This document shows, piece after piece, positions 1 to 6,979 of a stretch of DNA of 8,040 nt. The first letter of the stretch is position 1. The number at the start of each line of letters is the position of its first letter. The stretch is from an uncultured Lachnospiraceae bacterium. GTDB lineage: Bacteria; Bacillota_A; Clostridia; Lachnospirales; Lachnospiraceae. Position numbers and translations under genes: made by a program. Where the stretch lies: contig CADBQK010000070.1 of NCBI GenBank assembly GCA_902796775.1, positions 1 to 8,040 on the forward strand, given 5' to 3'. The notes under the pieces are model-generated. The model was not told the DNA's origin. It ran no database searches and saw only the letters and a list, made by a program, of their open reading frames with translations.

Positions 1-3000
1 AGCGAAAAATACGCTTATCTCTGAAGAGGTCCCGGTTATGGATCCTTTTACCCTTCACAAAATGTCATTTCTTACGCAGGATCCAAATACCTCCTTTGAC
101 GGAGCCGTATTCAAGGTATCCTACTATCCGACAGGAAACGGGAGCGGGGATCCGGCGCGCATTTGGTATTTTGAGACAAAGAACGGAAAAATTGTTTATG
201 ATAAGGCCTATCTTGCTTCCGGATACAGCAGCAGTGCCCTGTTTTACAATGAAAGAGGATCTGCACAGATTCCGTTAGGCGTTGTCATGCTGAACGAGAT
301 CAAAGCCCCGGCAGGATATGTTTGTTATACCGGTACACTGAAGTATACGATCAGCTATGATCCTTCCGGTGAGAAAGCTGTTGGGAAATGGGAAAACAGC
401 AGCTATCTGAAAAAGATTTCCGAGTCGGAGTATGGATTCCTGAATAAACCTCTGTTTGGAGGAGTTAAGGTCCAGAAAACGGATGCAGAAACCGGACTGA
501 CCAAACCCCAGGATGGAGCCAGCCTGAAGGGAACCGAGATCGGCGTTTACAATGACAGCGGCAAACCGGTATTGTACTACGATGGTGATACATATCGTAC
601 AGCAGCGGATCAGGAGCTTGTACTGAAGCTTGTTACAGATGAAAATGGACGGGCACAGTCCCCTGCCGCAAGTCTGGGAGCAGGAAAATACTACGTGAAG
701 GAGCTGACGCCGCCTTTCGGATATCTGAAGAATAATGAGTGGAAAGTTCCCTTTACGATAGAAGAAAACGGAAAGCTCGTGGATCTGTCAGCAAATCCGC
801 TGAAGGATACCTGCATCCGGATCCGGACCAATGCCTCTGTACAGGAACTGGATGAGAGCAGCCTGTATGAGACAGATGAGAACGGTCAGCGCAAATATAA
901 AGATATCAGTATCACAGATACGATCACTTATGAAAACATGCCGGCCGGGACATATCTGATCTGCGGTACATTGATGGACAAAAAGACAAAAAAGCCGTTG
1001 ACGGGGGCCTCCGGGGAAGCACTGAAAGCCTTTTCTGTGGAGGAGATCCGAAAGAGCAGCGGGACAGCAGCAGTCAGTTTCCTGATCAGCGGGGAAGATC
1101 TGAAATCGATGGAAAAGGAAGACAGAAGCCATTATCTGGAGGGCGCTTCTCTGGTTGTGTATGAGTCGTTTTACAGTATTCCAAAAGGAGAAGAGGAAAG
1201 CGCACGGAAAGAGCCGGAAAAGTATGCAGTGGAGGGGAATAAGGCAGCCGTGCATGAAAACCTGCAGGATCCGGAGCAGGATATCCGTTTCCCTTCACTT
1301 CGGACACATGCTGGCGACGGGGTAAAGAGTGCCGGGGATGATTCAGAGAACTCTGCAGCCGGCCATAGTATCGACGAGCTTGGCAGGCATGAAGTTCAGG
1401 CTTCAGATCAAATGGTGATTACGGATCATGTTACTTATAAAAACCTGCATGGCCATACGACCTATACTGTAAACGGCACCTTACATAAAAAAGACGGTAG
1501 TATGGTTCTTGACGATCAGGGGAAACCAGTCACTGCCTCAGCTGAGTTCATGACAGAAGGAAAGTATGAGGACAGTGTCAGCGGCTTTGTTGAACTGATT
1601 TTCGGTCCATTCAGCGGCCTGAATCTGGCAGGTGAGACAGTTGTGGCCTTTGAAAGCGGGAGCCGTGATGGAAAGGAGATCATGATCCATGCAGATCTGG
1701 AGGATGCACCTCAGATGATCTATATTCCCGCAGTCCATACCAATGCATCCGGAAAAGGAATCCCAGCTTCCCAGCATGAAGCTCAAGCAGAAGGTGATGG
1801 CGGGATCGAAGACCTTGTCAGCTATGAAAATCTGCGGCCGGGCGGGAAATACGAGATCCGGGGAACACTTGTATATAAGATGGATGATCCGTCTGCAGGC
1901 ATAAAAGCCGGTGACCCGGTTATGATCGGCGGGAAGCCGCTTACTGCAAACCGGATTTTTACAGCCGATGGAAGTATTGAGGTTCCGGCAAAGGAGCAGG
2001 AAGAACCTTCACAGCCTGCTGATCTGCAGGATACGGATCATACAGATGAATCTATGGAAGAAGGCGGGTCTAATCAGGAGTCTGAAAGTGAAAGCGATGA
2101 AGCTGAGGATTTCAGCAATCATGAATCTGATTCTGAAACAGAGGAAAGTGAGGAGGATACAGATCAGGGCGACGTCGATGACCCCAATACTTATGATGAT
2201 CTTTCTGATGAGGATGAGCCGGATGAGTCAGAAGAAACCGATGAAACCGGCGATGAACAGAATGGGGAAAACACAGGGACGACTCCCTCACCCGGAGATA
2301 TAAGTGTTACGCCGGGGATCGATCTGGAGCAGGCAGATAAGGAAATCAGCCGGGCCGGTAAATATCAGGGAGTGTCCGGAACTCTACTTCTTTCTTTTGA
2401 TTTTGACACCTCACAGCTTGCCGGAAAAGCAGTTGTTGTATTTGAAGAACTGATTGCTTATGACAAAGACGGAAATGAGAAAACCGTTGGGCTTCATAAG
2501 GATATCCTGGATGAAGGACAGACAGTGAATATTGTCAAAATCGGCACAAAAGCTGCTGATGATCTTACAAAGACACATGTATCCCAGTCTGCTAAAGAGA
2601 TGAAAATGACAGATACAGTCAGAATCGATATGCTGCAGACGGGAAAGACATACACAGTCAGCGGAAAACTGATGGATAAACAGAGCGGAAAAGCGATTCT
2701 TGTCAACGGCTCGGAAGTGACTGCTTCAAGACGCTTTTCCTATGAGGATATCCGCAGCCGGAAAGATACCTGGCTGTCTGAAGACGGCAGATTTTTCGGA
2801 GGCAGCATTGATCTGGAATATAAACTCGATTCCACCCTGCTGACCGGCAAATGCCTGGTTGTATTTGAGCGTCTTTACCGGGAGGGATATCTGATCGCAC
2901 AGCATGAGGATATCGATGATGAAGAGCAGACGGTCGATGTGGTCGACCTTCATACACAGGCTTTTAGTAAAGAGAGCGGGACGCATGAAGCAAAGGCATC

Positions 3001-4300
3001 AGGCGGAACTGTTGTGACAGACCTGGTAACAGTAGAGAATCTGCTTACCGGACAGAATTACCGCCTGACTGGACAGCTGATGGATGCCCGTACAGGCAAG
3101 CCTCTGCTTTCGGGCGGAAAAGAGATTAAGTCGGAGAAGACTTTTTCCTGGAAAGATATCCGGTCCGCTAAGGAAACAAAGCTGGGTAAAGACGGCAAAC
3201 ATTATTCAGGGACAGTACAGATGGAGTTTCCCTTTGATGCTTCAATGCTTGCCGGTCACAGAGCAGTCGTATTTGAAAAACTCTGGCAGGGCGGGACAAT
3301 GATCGCCCATCATGAGGATCTTTCAGATGAAGATCAGAGTATAGATTTGATCGATTTCCGGACAACAGCCCAGGATAAGGAAAGCAGTACGCATGAAAGC
3401 CAAGCTCGAAAAAAGACAGTCATTGAGGATACGGTTCTTCTTAAAAACCTGCTTATCGGAAAAACATATACAGTGAAAGGAAGGCTGATGGAAAAGAGCA
3501 GCCAAAGGCCCTTCATGCAGAATGGGAAGGAGATAACGGCATCCGGAAGCTTTACCTTTGCGGATCTGGAGAAAGAAGGCCTGGCAAAAGCGGAGGCAGA
3601 TGGCAGGCACTTTTCCGGAAAAGTGACCCTCAGCTTCTCCTTTGACAGTTCCCAGCTTGCCGGGACAGCACTGGTGGCATTTGAGAAGCTGTACAGGGAC
3701 AAAGAGTGGATTGCTTCTCATGAAGATATCGATGATGAAGATCAAAGTATACAGATCGTGCAGATCCGTACAAGTGCTGAAGATGAAGAAACAGGCACAC
3801 ATACGGTCAAAGCCGGTCAGAAAGCGCGGATCATCGATACAGTCAGCTATAAAGGCCTGACTGCAGGGAAAAAATATGTCTTAAAAGGTAAGCTGATGGA
3901 TAAGACGACCGGCAAAGCTGTAAAGGCAAAGACAAAAGCGGTAAGCTTCACAGCCGGCAAAAAGAGTTCCAAAGAGGGAAGTCTGACAGATGGCACACAA
4001 GAGGTTTCTTTTAGGATTTCTGCAAAGAAACTGGCAGGGAAGCATCTGGTCGTTTTTGAGGAACTGCTGGACAGCGAGGGGAATCGTATCGCAGTCCATG
4101 AAGATCTGTCCGATCAGGATCAGACAGTTTATGTAGAAAAACCGGAGAAGAAAAAGCAGGTCATCAAACCCGGGAAAAATAAAGAGAGCCGTGCTGCTGT
4201 AAAGACCGGCGCTTTGATGCATCCCCTGCTGTGGACAATTCTGTTCCTTTTGAGTGCTGTTGTGATCATACTTGTTATCTACAAGAGAAATCGTTTATAG
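1..4300 (+). CDS. VaFE/T-Q ester-bond repeat surface adhesin, 5' end outside window
   Basis: This is a long cell-wall or membrane-anchored surface protein, probably an adhesin stalk. The frame is open from base 2, and the first visible Met (base 38) lies inside a SpaA-like domain with no signal peptide, so the true start is upstream. Numbering from that Met (1420 residues): SpaA/CnaB-like domains at about 3-137 and 140-258, each with a signature loop (EIKAPAGY at 87-94, ELTPPFGY at 222-229). In the first, K8, E87 and N136 could form an isopeptide bond. Seven VaFE repeats follow (259-1366), each with an early TxA motif, a V(A/V)(F/Y)E strand and an H-x7-Q motif. An acidic insertion splits repeat 3. 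The C-terminus has a Lys-rich stretch, AVKTG (1387-1391), a hydrophobic segment (about 1394-1415) and KRNRL. In this family intramolecular Thr-Gln ester bonds stiffen the stalk; the ligand is unknown. The next gene starts 12 bases downstream and is probably co-transcribed. Confidence 0.9.
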   Translation, partial: AKNTLISEEVPVMDPFTLHKMSFLTQDPNTSFDGAVFKVSYYPTGNGSGDPARIWYFETKNGKIVYDKAYLASGYSSSALFYNERGSAQIPLGVVMLNEIKAPAGYVCYTGTLKYTISYDPSGEKAVGKWENSSYLKKISESEYGFLNKPLFGGVKVQKTDAETGLTKPQDGASLKGTEIGVYNDSGKPVLYYDGDTYRTAADQELVLKLVTDENGRAQSPAASLGAGKYYVKELTPPFGYLKNNEWKVPFTIEENGKLVDLSANPLKDTCIRIRTNASVQELDESSLYETDENGQRKYKDISITDTITYENMPAGTYLICGTLMDKKTKKPLTGASGEALKAFSVEEIRKSSGTAAVSFLISGEDLKSMEKEDRSHYLEGASLVVYESFYSIPKGEEESARKEPEKYAVEGNKAAVHENLQDPEQDIRFPSLRTHAGDGVKSAGDDSENSAAGHSIDELGRHEVQASDQMVITDHVTYKNLHGHTTYTVNGTLHKKDGSMVLDDQGKPVTASAEFMTEGKYEDSVSGFVELIFGPFSGLNLAGETVVAFESGSRDGKEIMIHADLEDAPQMIYIPAVHTNASGKGIPASQHEAQAEGDGGIEDLVSYENLRPGGKYEIRGTLVYKMDDPSAGIKAGDPVMIGGKPLTANRIFTADGSIEVPAKEQEEPSQPADLQDTDHTDESMEEGGSNQESESESDEAEDFSNHESDSETEESEEDTDQGDVDDPNTYDDLSDEDEPDESEETDETGDEQNGENTGTTPSPGDISVTPGIDLEQADKEISRAGKYQGVSGTLLLSFDFDTSQLAGKAVVVFEELIAYDKDGNEKTVGLHKDILDEGQTVNIVKIGTKAADDLTKTHVSQSAKEMKMTDTVRIDMLQTGKTYTVSGKLMDKQSGKAILVNGSEVTASRRFSYEDIRSRKDTWLSEDGRFFGGSIDLEYKLDSTLLTGKCLVVFERLYREGYLIAQHEDIDDEEQTVDVVDLHTQAFSKESGTHEAKASGGTVVTDLVTVENLLTGQNYRLTGQLMDARTGKPLLSGGKEIKSEKTFSWKDIRSAKETKLGKDGKHYSGTVQMEFPFDASMLAGHRAVVFEKLWQGGTMIAHHEDLSDEDQSIDLIDFRTTAQDKESSTHESQARKKTVIEDTVLLKNLLIGKTYTVKGRLMEKSSQRPFMQNGKEITASGSFTFADLEKEGLAKAEADGRHFSGKVTLSFSFDSSQLAGTALVAFEKLYRDKEWIASHEDIDDEDQSIQIVQIRTSAEDEETGTHTVKAGQKARIIDTVSYKGLTAGKKYVLKGKLMDKTTGKAVKAKTKAVSFTAGKKSSKEGSLTDGTQEVSFRISAKKLAGKHLVVFEELLDSEGNRIAVHEDLSDQDQTVYVEKPEKKKQVIKPGKNKESRAAVKTGALMHPLLWTILFLLSAVVIILVIYKRNRL
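812..4135 (+). repeat. Seven VaFE / T-Q ester-bond repeat units
   Basis: Protein-level repeat array within the adhesin. Approximate unit boundaries are 812-1285, 1292-1726, 1727-2533, 2534-2941, 2942-3349, 3350-3757 and 3758-4135. Units 4, 5 and 6 are each exactly 136 residues (408 bases). The candidate bonding Thr residues are 264, 423, 568, 837, 973, 1109 and 1245. The candidate Gln residues are 414, 559, 828, 964, 1100, 1236 and 1362. In every unit a His lies eight residues before the Gln and an Asp three residues before it. The last four units are closest to one another (HED[IL].D.[DE]Q[TS][VI]). The first three are more diverged, and the third is expanded by the acidic insertion. Confidence 0.85.
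1991..2290 (+). other. Acidic low-complexity insertion inside VaFE repeat 3
   Basis: Residues about 652-751 of the adhesin interrupt repeat 3 between its N-terminal strands and its VVVFEE strand. Residues 661-740 contain 40 Asp or Glu out of 80 and no Lys or Arg, with many Ser, Gly and Pro. This suggests an extended, disordered, strongly negative loop projecting from the stalk. The flanking repeat sequence resumes in the same frame, and the TxA Thr568 and Gln828 are both kept, so the fold around the insertion is probably intact. Possible roles are cation binding, a spacer, or a docking surface; none is shown by the sequence. Confidence 0.8.
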
Positions 4301-4305
4301 GAGGG
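4300..4305 (+). promoter_or_regulatory. Ribosome-binding site for the basic secreted protein
   Basis: GGAGGG lies 7 bases before the ATG at 4313, and its first G is the last base of the adhesin's TAG stop codon. This arrangement supports translational coupling and a shared transcript. Confidence 0.8.
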
Positions 4306-4312
4306 AGAGCGG

Positions 4313-5293
4313 ATGAATCAGAACAGACAGAGTCCGGATCATAAACATCCGGTTCCCGGGATAAAAGCAGCAGCTTGCTCTGTACTGCTGCTTTGGATCA
4401 GCAGTTTTCTGATCAGCGGGCTGTTTGGTGAAACCTGCTTACCTGGGAAGGTATTCTTCGATATGAAGGCTGAAGCAGCCGTTAAGAAAAAAACAGCAGC
4501 GAAAAAAAAGAAGTACAGGATTTCTATGCGCAGAGGGCAGAAAAGGAGGCTGAAAAAGCATGGGCTGAAGGGGAAAGTGCACTGGAAAAGCAGTAATAAA
4601 AAGATACTGCGTGTAACGCAGTCCGGAAAGGTATATGCAAGAAGGAAGGGAAAGGCAAAGGTTTTTGCCTCTTCCGGGAAAAAGAAAATCTGTTATATCA
4701 TCACGGTAAAAGGAAAGAAGAAGAAAAACACAGATGGAAAAACGCAGACTTATCAAATACCGGGTACGGAAAAAGAGTCCGGTGCTGACTGTTTGGCAGA
4801 ATCCGGGGAAACAAAAGATCCGGGATCGTCATCAGGAGAATGTATACATAGTTATGTACCCGTAAGTACTCAGGTCAGCCGGACAGTAACAGACTCTCCG
4901 GCCTGGGATGAAGTGGTTTATCCGGATCTGATGTATGCACAGGAGTGCGGATGCGGCAGGCAGTTTCCGGTGTACTCTATTGCCCAAAAGGACAAGGTCG
5001 ACATACAGGCAGCTGATCTGGCTGCAAAGGAAGCACATGCCAGACATTGTGAAGAAGAGTGTGCTCCTTATGAAGAAGAGCTGGCAAGACTGGAGAAGGA
5101 AGGAGTGACCGGCGGCGAGATCTACCAGAGAGCCTATCAAGAATGGGAGAGGGTTTTTAATCTGCATTCTTCATATCATGGGGTAGATGTATATGGCGAG
5201 CCGGTAAGCATCCATCATGCTGCTGTGACCCATACAGAAATGCAGCCCACGATCATCGGATACCGGTGCAGTAAATGCGGTAAATGGAAATAG
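4313..5293 (+). CDS. Secreted protein with basic Big_2-like domain and Cys/His-rich C-terminal region
   Basis: A 326-residue protein I cannot assign to a named family. A hydrophobic segment at about 17-38 followed by MKAEAA (51-56) suggests a signal peptide or N-terminal anchor, so it probably acts outside the membrane. Residues 65-133 resemble a small bacterial Ig-like (Big_2) domain, with a W-x-S-S-N motif at 91-95, SGKVYARRKGKA at 104-115 and a closing ITVK at 130-133. Residues 51-140 hold 36 Lys/Arg and a single Glu. The C-terminal part has C177, C212/C214, H245/C246/C250, H301/H302/H307 and C319/C322, ending GYRCSKCGKWK. Two stretches (about 180-215 and 293-323) look like related half-modules, each ending in a Cys knuckle, with a charged helical segment between them (about 228-282). 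Zinc binding is plausible but inferred. It sits 12 bases after the surface adhesin, so it may be an accessory or partner of it, or a wall-binding protein. Confidence 0.85.
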   Translation: MNQNRQSPDHKHPVPGIKAAACSVLLLWISSFLISGLFGETCLPGKVFFDMKAEAAVKKKTAAKKKKYRISMRRGQKRRLKKHGLKGKVHWKSSNKKILRVTQSGKVYARRKGKAKVFASSGKKKICYIITVKGKKKKNTDGKTQTYQIPGTEKESGADCLAESGETKDPGSSSGECIHSYVPVSTQVSRTVTDSPAWDEVVYPDLMYAQECGCGRQFPVYSIAQKDKVDIQAADLAAKEAHARHCEEECAPYEEELARLEKEGVTGGEIYQRAYQEWERVFNLHSSYHGVDVYGEPVSIHHAAVTHTEMQPTIIGYRCSKCGKWK

Positions 5294-5310
5294 AAAGTGC
5301 CGGTATCCCT

Positions 5311-5328
5311 TGATCCTCACTTGGATCA
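5311..5328 (+). other. Small hairpin after the surface-protein operon
   Basis: TGATCC and GGATCA form a 6-bp inverted repeat around a 6-base loop, 17 bases after the stop at 5293. No T-run follows, so it is unlikely to terminate by itself. It may protect the 3' end of the message or be chance. Confidence 0.3.
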
Positions 5329-5340
5329 GCGTATATTCAG

Positions 5341-5385
5341 AAACAAAAAAGCGGGAGGCTGTAATGCCTCCCGTTCGTGTTTTAT
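5341..5385. terminator. Bidirectional rho-independent terminator between convergent operons
   Basis: A perfect 8-bp inverted repeat, CGGGAGGC (5352-5359) and GCCTCCCG (5366-5373), encloses a 6-base loop. Read on the minus strand the stem is followed by C and then TTTTTTGTTT, a strong terminator for pyrBI, whose stop is 15 bases before the stem. Read on the plus strand it is followed by the poorer tract TTCGTGTTTTATGG and could end the surface-protein operon less efficiently. Confidence 0.88.
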
Positions 5386-5388
5386 GGT

Positions 5389-5814
5389 TTATTTTGTATA
5401 TTTTTCTTCACAGTAGCGGCAGCGGTAAACGGCATTTTCCGGATCTGCGAGGAAGAAAACATGCGGCAGCTCCTGCTCAATAGAAGTAATGCATCGCGGA
5501 TTCTTGCACTTAATAATGTTTTTCAGGGTTTTGGGAAGACTGAGTCTTCGCTTATCCACGACTCTGCCGTTGGAAATGAAATTGACAGTAATGTTTTTGT
5601 TCAGGAAGCCGATAGCATCAAGATTGGACTTATCCAGCTCTCCGGAGATCTTAATGATATCCTTCTTTCCCATTTTCTCGCTGTCTGCATTTTTGATGAT
5701 CGCAACCTGGCTGTCATATTTATCAAGATTCAGATATTTATACAGCTCCATGCTCATCCCGGCAGGGATATGGTCAAGTACAACACCATTTTCCAGTCCG
5801 CTTATATTTAACAT
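5389..5814 (-). CDS. pyrI: Aspartate carbamoyltransferase regulatory subunit
   Basis: The 141-residue regulatory chain of aspartate carbamoyltransferase. In the known holoenzyme it binds ATP or CTP and transmits allosteric control to the catalytic chains. The N-terminal nucleotide-binding domain has the conserved DHIPA motif (14-18), which matches Asp19-His20 of the E. coli chain. The C-terminal zinc domain has all four Cys: 103, 108, 132 and 135, in a C-x4-C ... C-x2-C pattern with the same spacing as E. coli. Length is close to the usual 150. The ATG overlaps the end of pyrB by 7 bases and has a GGAGGT six bases upstream, so synthesis of the two subunits is probably coupled. A terminator follows, so the operon appears to be just pyrBI. 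Confidence 0.96.
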   Translation of the reverse strand: MLNISGLENGVVLDHIPAGMSMELYKYLNLDKYDSQVAIIKNADSEKMGKKDIIKISGELDKSNLDAIGFLNKNITVNFISNGRVVDKRRLSLPKTLKNIIKCKNPRCITSIEQELPHVFFLADPENAVYRCRYCEEKYTK

Positions 5815-6734
5815 GACTGCACCTCCAGTCCCAGCAGGGTAAGAATAAGAGCCATACGGATATACATACCGTAGCGGGCCTGCTTAAAATAGCAGGCTCT
5901 CGGATCATCATCTACCTCGACCGAGATCTCATTGACACGGGGAAGCGGATGAAGTACAAGCATATCCTCCGGAGCAGCTTTCATTTTGGCTTTGTTCAGG
6001 ATGTAGAAGTCTTTCATACGGATATAGTCATCCTCATTGAAGAAACGTTCTCTCTGAACCCTGGTCATATAGAGGATATCCAGATCCGGGATCGCCTCTT
6101 CCAGACTCTGTACTTCTGCAAAGGACAGGTTCTTGCTGCGCAGAAGCTCTGTGATATAGCCCGGAACACGCAGCTCAGGAGGTGAGATCAGGATGAAATG
6201 GATCCCCTCATAGCGGGAAAGAGCCTCAATCAGGGAGTGAACAGTCCTGCCGAATTTCAGGTCGCCGCACAGACCGATGGTCATGTTGCTCAATCTTCCC
6301 TTCAGGCAGCGGATCGTCAGAAGATCGGTCAGTGTCTGGGTCGGATGCTGGTGTCCGCCGTCGCCGGCATTGATGACCGGGATCGAGGACTTCAGGGAAG
6401 CAACCAGCGGAGCACCTTCTTTGGGATGGCGCATAGCACAGATATCTGCATAGGAGGAGATGACCCGTATCGTGTCGGAAACACTCTCTCCTTTAGAAGC
6501 AGAACTGGAATCGGCAGAAGAAAAACCAAGGACATGACCCCCGAGATGGTACATCGCTCCTTCGAAGCTCAGCCGGGTACGTGTGCTTGGTTCATAAAAA
6601 CAAGTGGCAAGTGTCTTGCGGTCGCATGCATGTGCATACTTATCAGGGTTTTTTTCAATATCAACAGCAAGGTCCATCAGTTTGTCAAGTTCTTCAACTG
6701 AGAAATCCAGCGGGTTCAGCAGATGACGCAGCAT
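5808..6734 (-). CDS. pyrB: Aspartate carbamoyltransferase catalytic subunit
   Basis: A 308-residue catalytic chain (E. coli about 311) that joins carbamoyl phosphate and L-aspartate to give N-carbamoyl-L-aspartate and phosphate in cytosolic pyrimidine synthesis. The carbamoyl-phosphate signature STRTR is at 50-54 within [11 protein letters not shown]. The loop lysine from the neighbouring chain is K81 in SASKGES. HPTQ is at 130-133, GDLKFGRT at 157-164, the aspartate-binding RVQRER at 225-230 and HPLPRVNEI at 262-270. No key residue appears missing. The chosen ATG has GGAGG six bases upstream. It is followed by overlapping pyrI, which indicates the allosteric form of the enzyme. Transcription probably starts at the consensus promoter about 70 bases upstream. 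Confidence 0.98.
   Translation of the reverse strand: MLRHLLNPLDFSVEELDKLMDLAVDIEKNPDKYAHACDRKTLATCFYEPSTRTRLSFEGAMYHLGGHVLGFSSADSSSASKGESVSDTIRVISSYADICAMRHPKEGAPLVASLKSSIPVINAGDGGHQHPTQTLTDLLTIRCLKGRLSNMTIGLCGDLKFGRTVHSLIEALSRYEGIHFILISPPELRVPGYITELLRSKNLSFAEVQSLEEAIPDLDILYMTRVQRERFFNEDDYIRMKDFYILNKAKMKAAPEDMLVLHPLPRVNEISVEVDDDPRACYFKQARYGMYIRMALILTLLGLEVQSC
5821..5826 (-). promoter_or_regulatory. Ribosome-binding site of pyrI, inside pyrB
   Basis: On the minus strand GGAGGT lies six bases before the pyrI ATG (5814-5812) and within the last codons of pyrB. It fixes the pyrI start and shows that pyrI can be initiated independently as well as by coupling. Confidence 0.8.
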
Positions 6735-6740
6735 AAATAA

Positions 6741-6745
6741 CCTCC
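6741..6745 (-). promoter_or_regulatory. Ribosome-binding site of pyrB
   Basis: On the minus strand GGAGG is followed by TTATTT and the ATG at 6734-6732. This supports the assigned pyrB start. Confidence 0.8.
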
Positions 6746-6762
6746 ATTCTCGCTGTCATTAA

Positions 6763-6782
6763 GAAACCGGTTATCCGGTCTC
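6763..6782 (-). promoter_or_regulatory. Leader hairpin upstream of pyrB
   Basis: On the minus strand GAGACCGG and CCGGTTTC pair over 8 bp (one G-U) around an ATAA loop, within the roughly 60-base pyrB leader. The stem is followed by TTAATG rather than a long T-run, so it is a weak terminator at best. It could be a target for pyrimidine-dependent control or a message-stability element. It does not obviously match the Bacillus PyrR-binding loop. Confidence 0.45.
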
Positions 6783-6803
6783 GCCTGTTTTGTATCCCAT
6801 TCC

Positions 6804-6831
6804 ATTATACAAGTATCTTTTGGCTTGTCAA
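6804..6831 (-). promoter_or_regulatory. Consensus promoter of pyrBI
   Basis: On the minus strand a perfect -35 box TTGACA (6831-6826) and a perfect -10 box TATAAT (6809-6804) are separated by 16 bp. The predicted transcript start is near 6797, giving a leader of about 60 bases before pyrB. Such a strong core promoter suggests control acts after initiation or through a repressor. Confidence 0.85.
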
Positions 6832-6893
6832 ATAGAAATACAGGATGAAAGAATATGTACAGCAGAATATATATAGCGCAAAAAGAGCATTTC

Positions 6894-6923
6894 TTGACTT
6901 TCGCATCTGAGATGCACTATACT
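6894..6923 (+). promoter_or_regulatory. Promoter of the substrate-binding lipoprotein gene, with internal palindrome
   Basis: TTGACT (6894-6899) and TATACT (6918-6923) are separated by 18 bp, and transcription would start near 6930. The spacer holds the 13-bp palindrome GCATCTGAGATGC (6903-6915), two 6-base arms around a central G, well placed for an operator. The promoter diverges from the pyrBI promoter, with 62 bp of AT-rich DNA between the two -35 boxes. Confidence 0.75.
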
Positions 6924-6966
6924 GTATGAAGTATGTCCTTTTGCAGGGAGACAAAAGAAAAGCCAT

Positions 6967-6971
6967 GGAGG
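6967..6971 (+). promoter_or_regulatory. Ribosome-binding site of the substrate-binding lipoprotein
   Basis: GGAGG lies eight bases before the ATG at 6980. It decides between three in-frame ATGs (6965, 6980, 6989) in favour of 6980: it overlaps codons 1-3 of a 6965 start and is farther from 6989. Confidence 0.75.
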
Positions 6972-6979
6972 CCTTATAC

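Noticed and set aside
38..60. ATG at 38 as the true start of the adhesin, with GAGG eight bases upstream
   Set aside because: The frame is open to the left edge, no signal peptide follows, and the Met sits at the start of a SpaA-like domain. It is far more likely an internal Met of a longer gene.
1968..2303. Plus-strand frame encoding a Met/Ile/Arg-rich peptide of 111 residues
   Set aside because: It is the shifted reading of the acidic Asp/Glu-rich codons. The peptide is low-complexity and the main frame is clearly coding.
3323..3802. Minus-strand frames of 122-159 residues opposite the adhesin repeats
   Set aside because: They mirror repetitive coding DNA on the other strand, have Phe/Leu/Ser-rich composition and resemble no known protein.
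5377..5811. Plus-strand frame antisense to pyrI
   Set aside because: The minus strand has a clear PyrI with all zinc cysteines and a ribosome-binding site; the antisense frame has no such support.
6198..6701. Plus-strand frame antisense to pyrB
   Set aside because: pyrB is unambiguous on the minus strand; this frame is its shadow.
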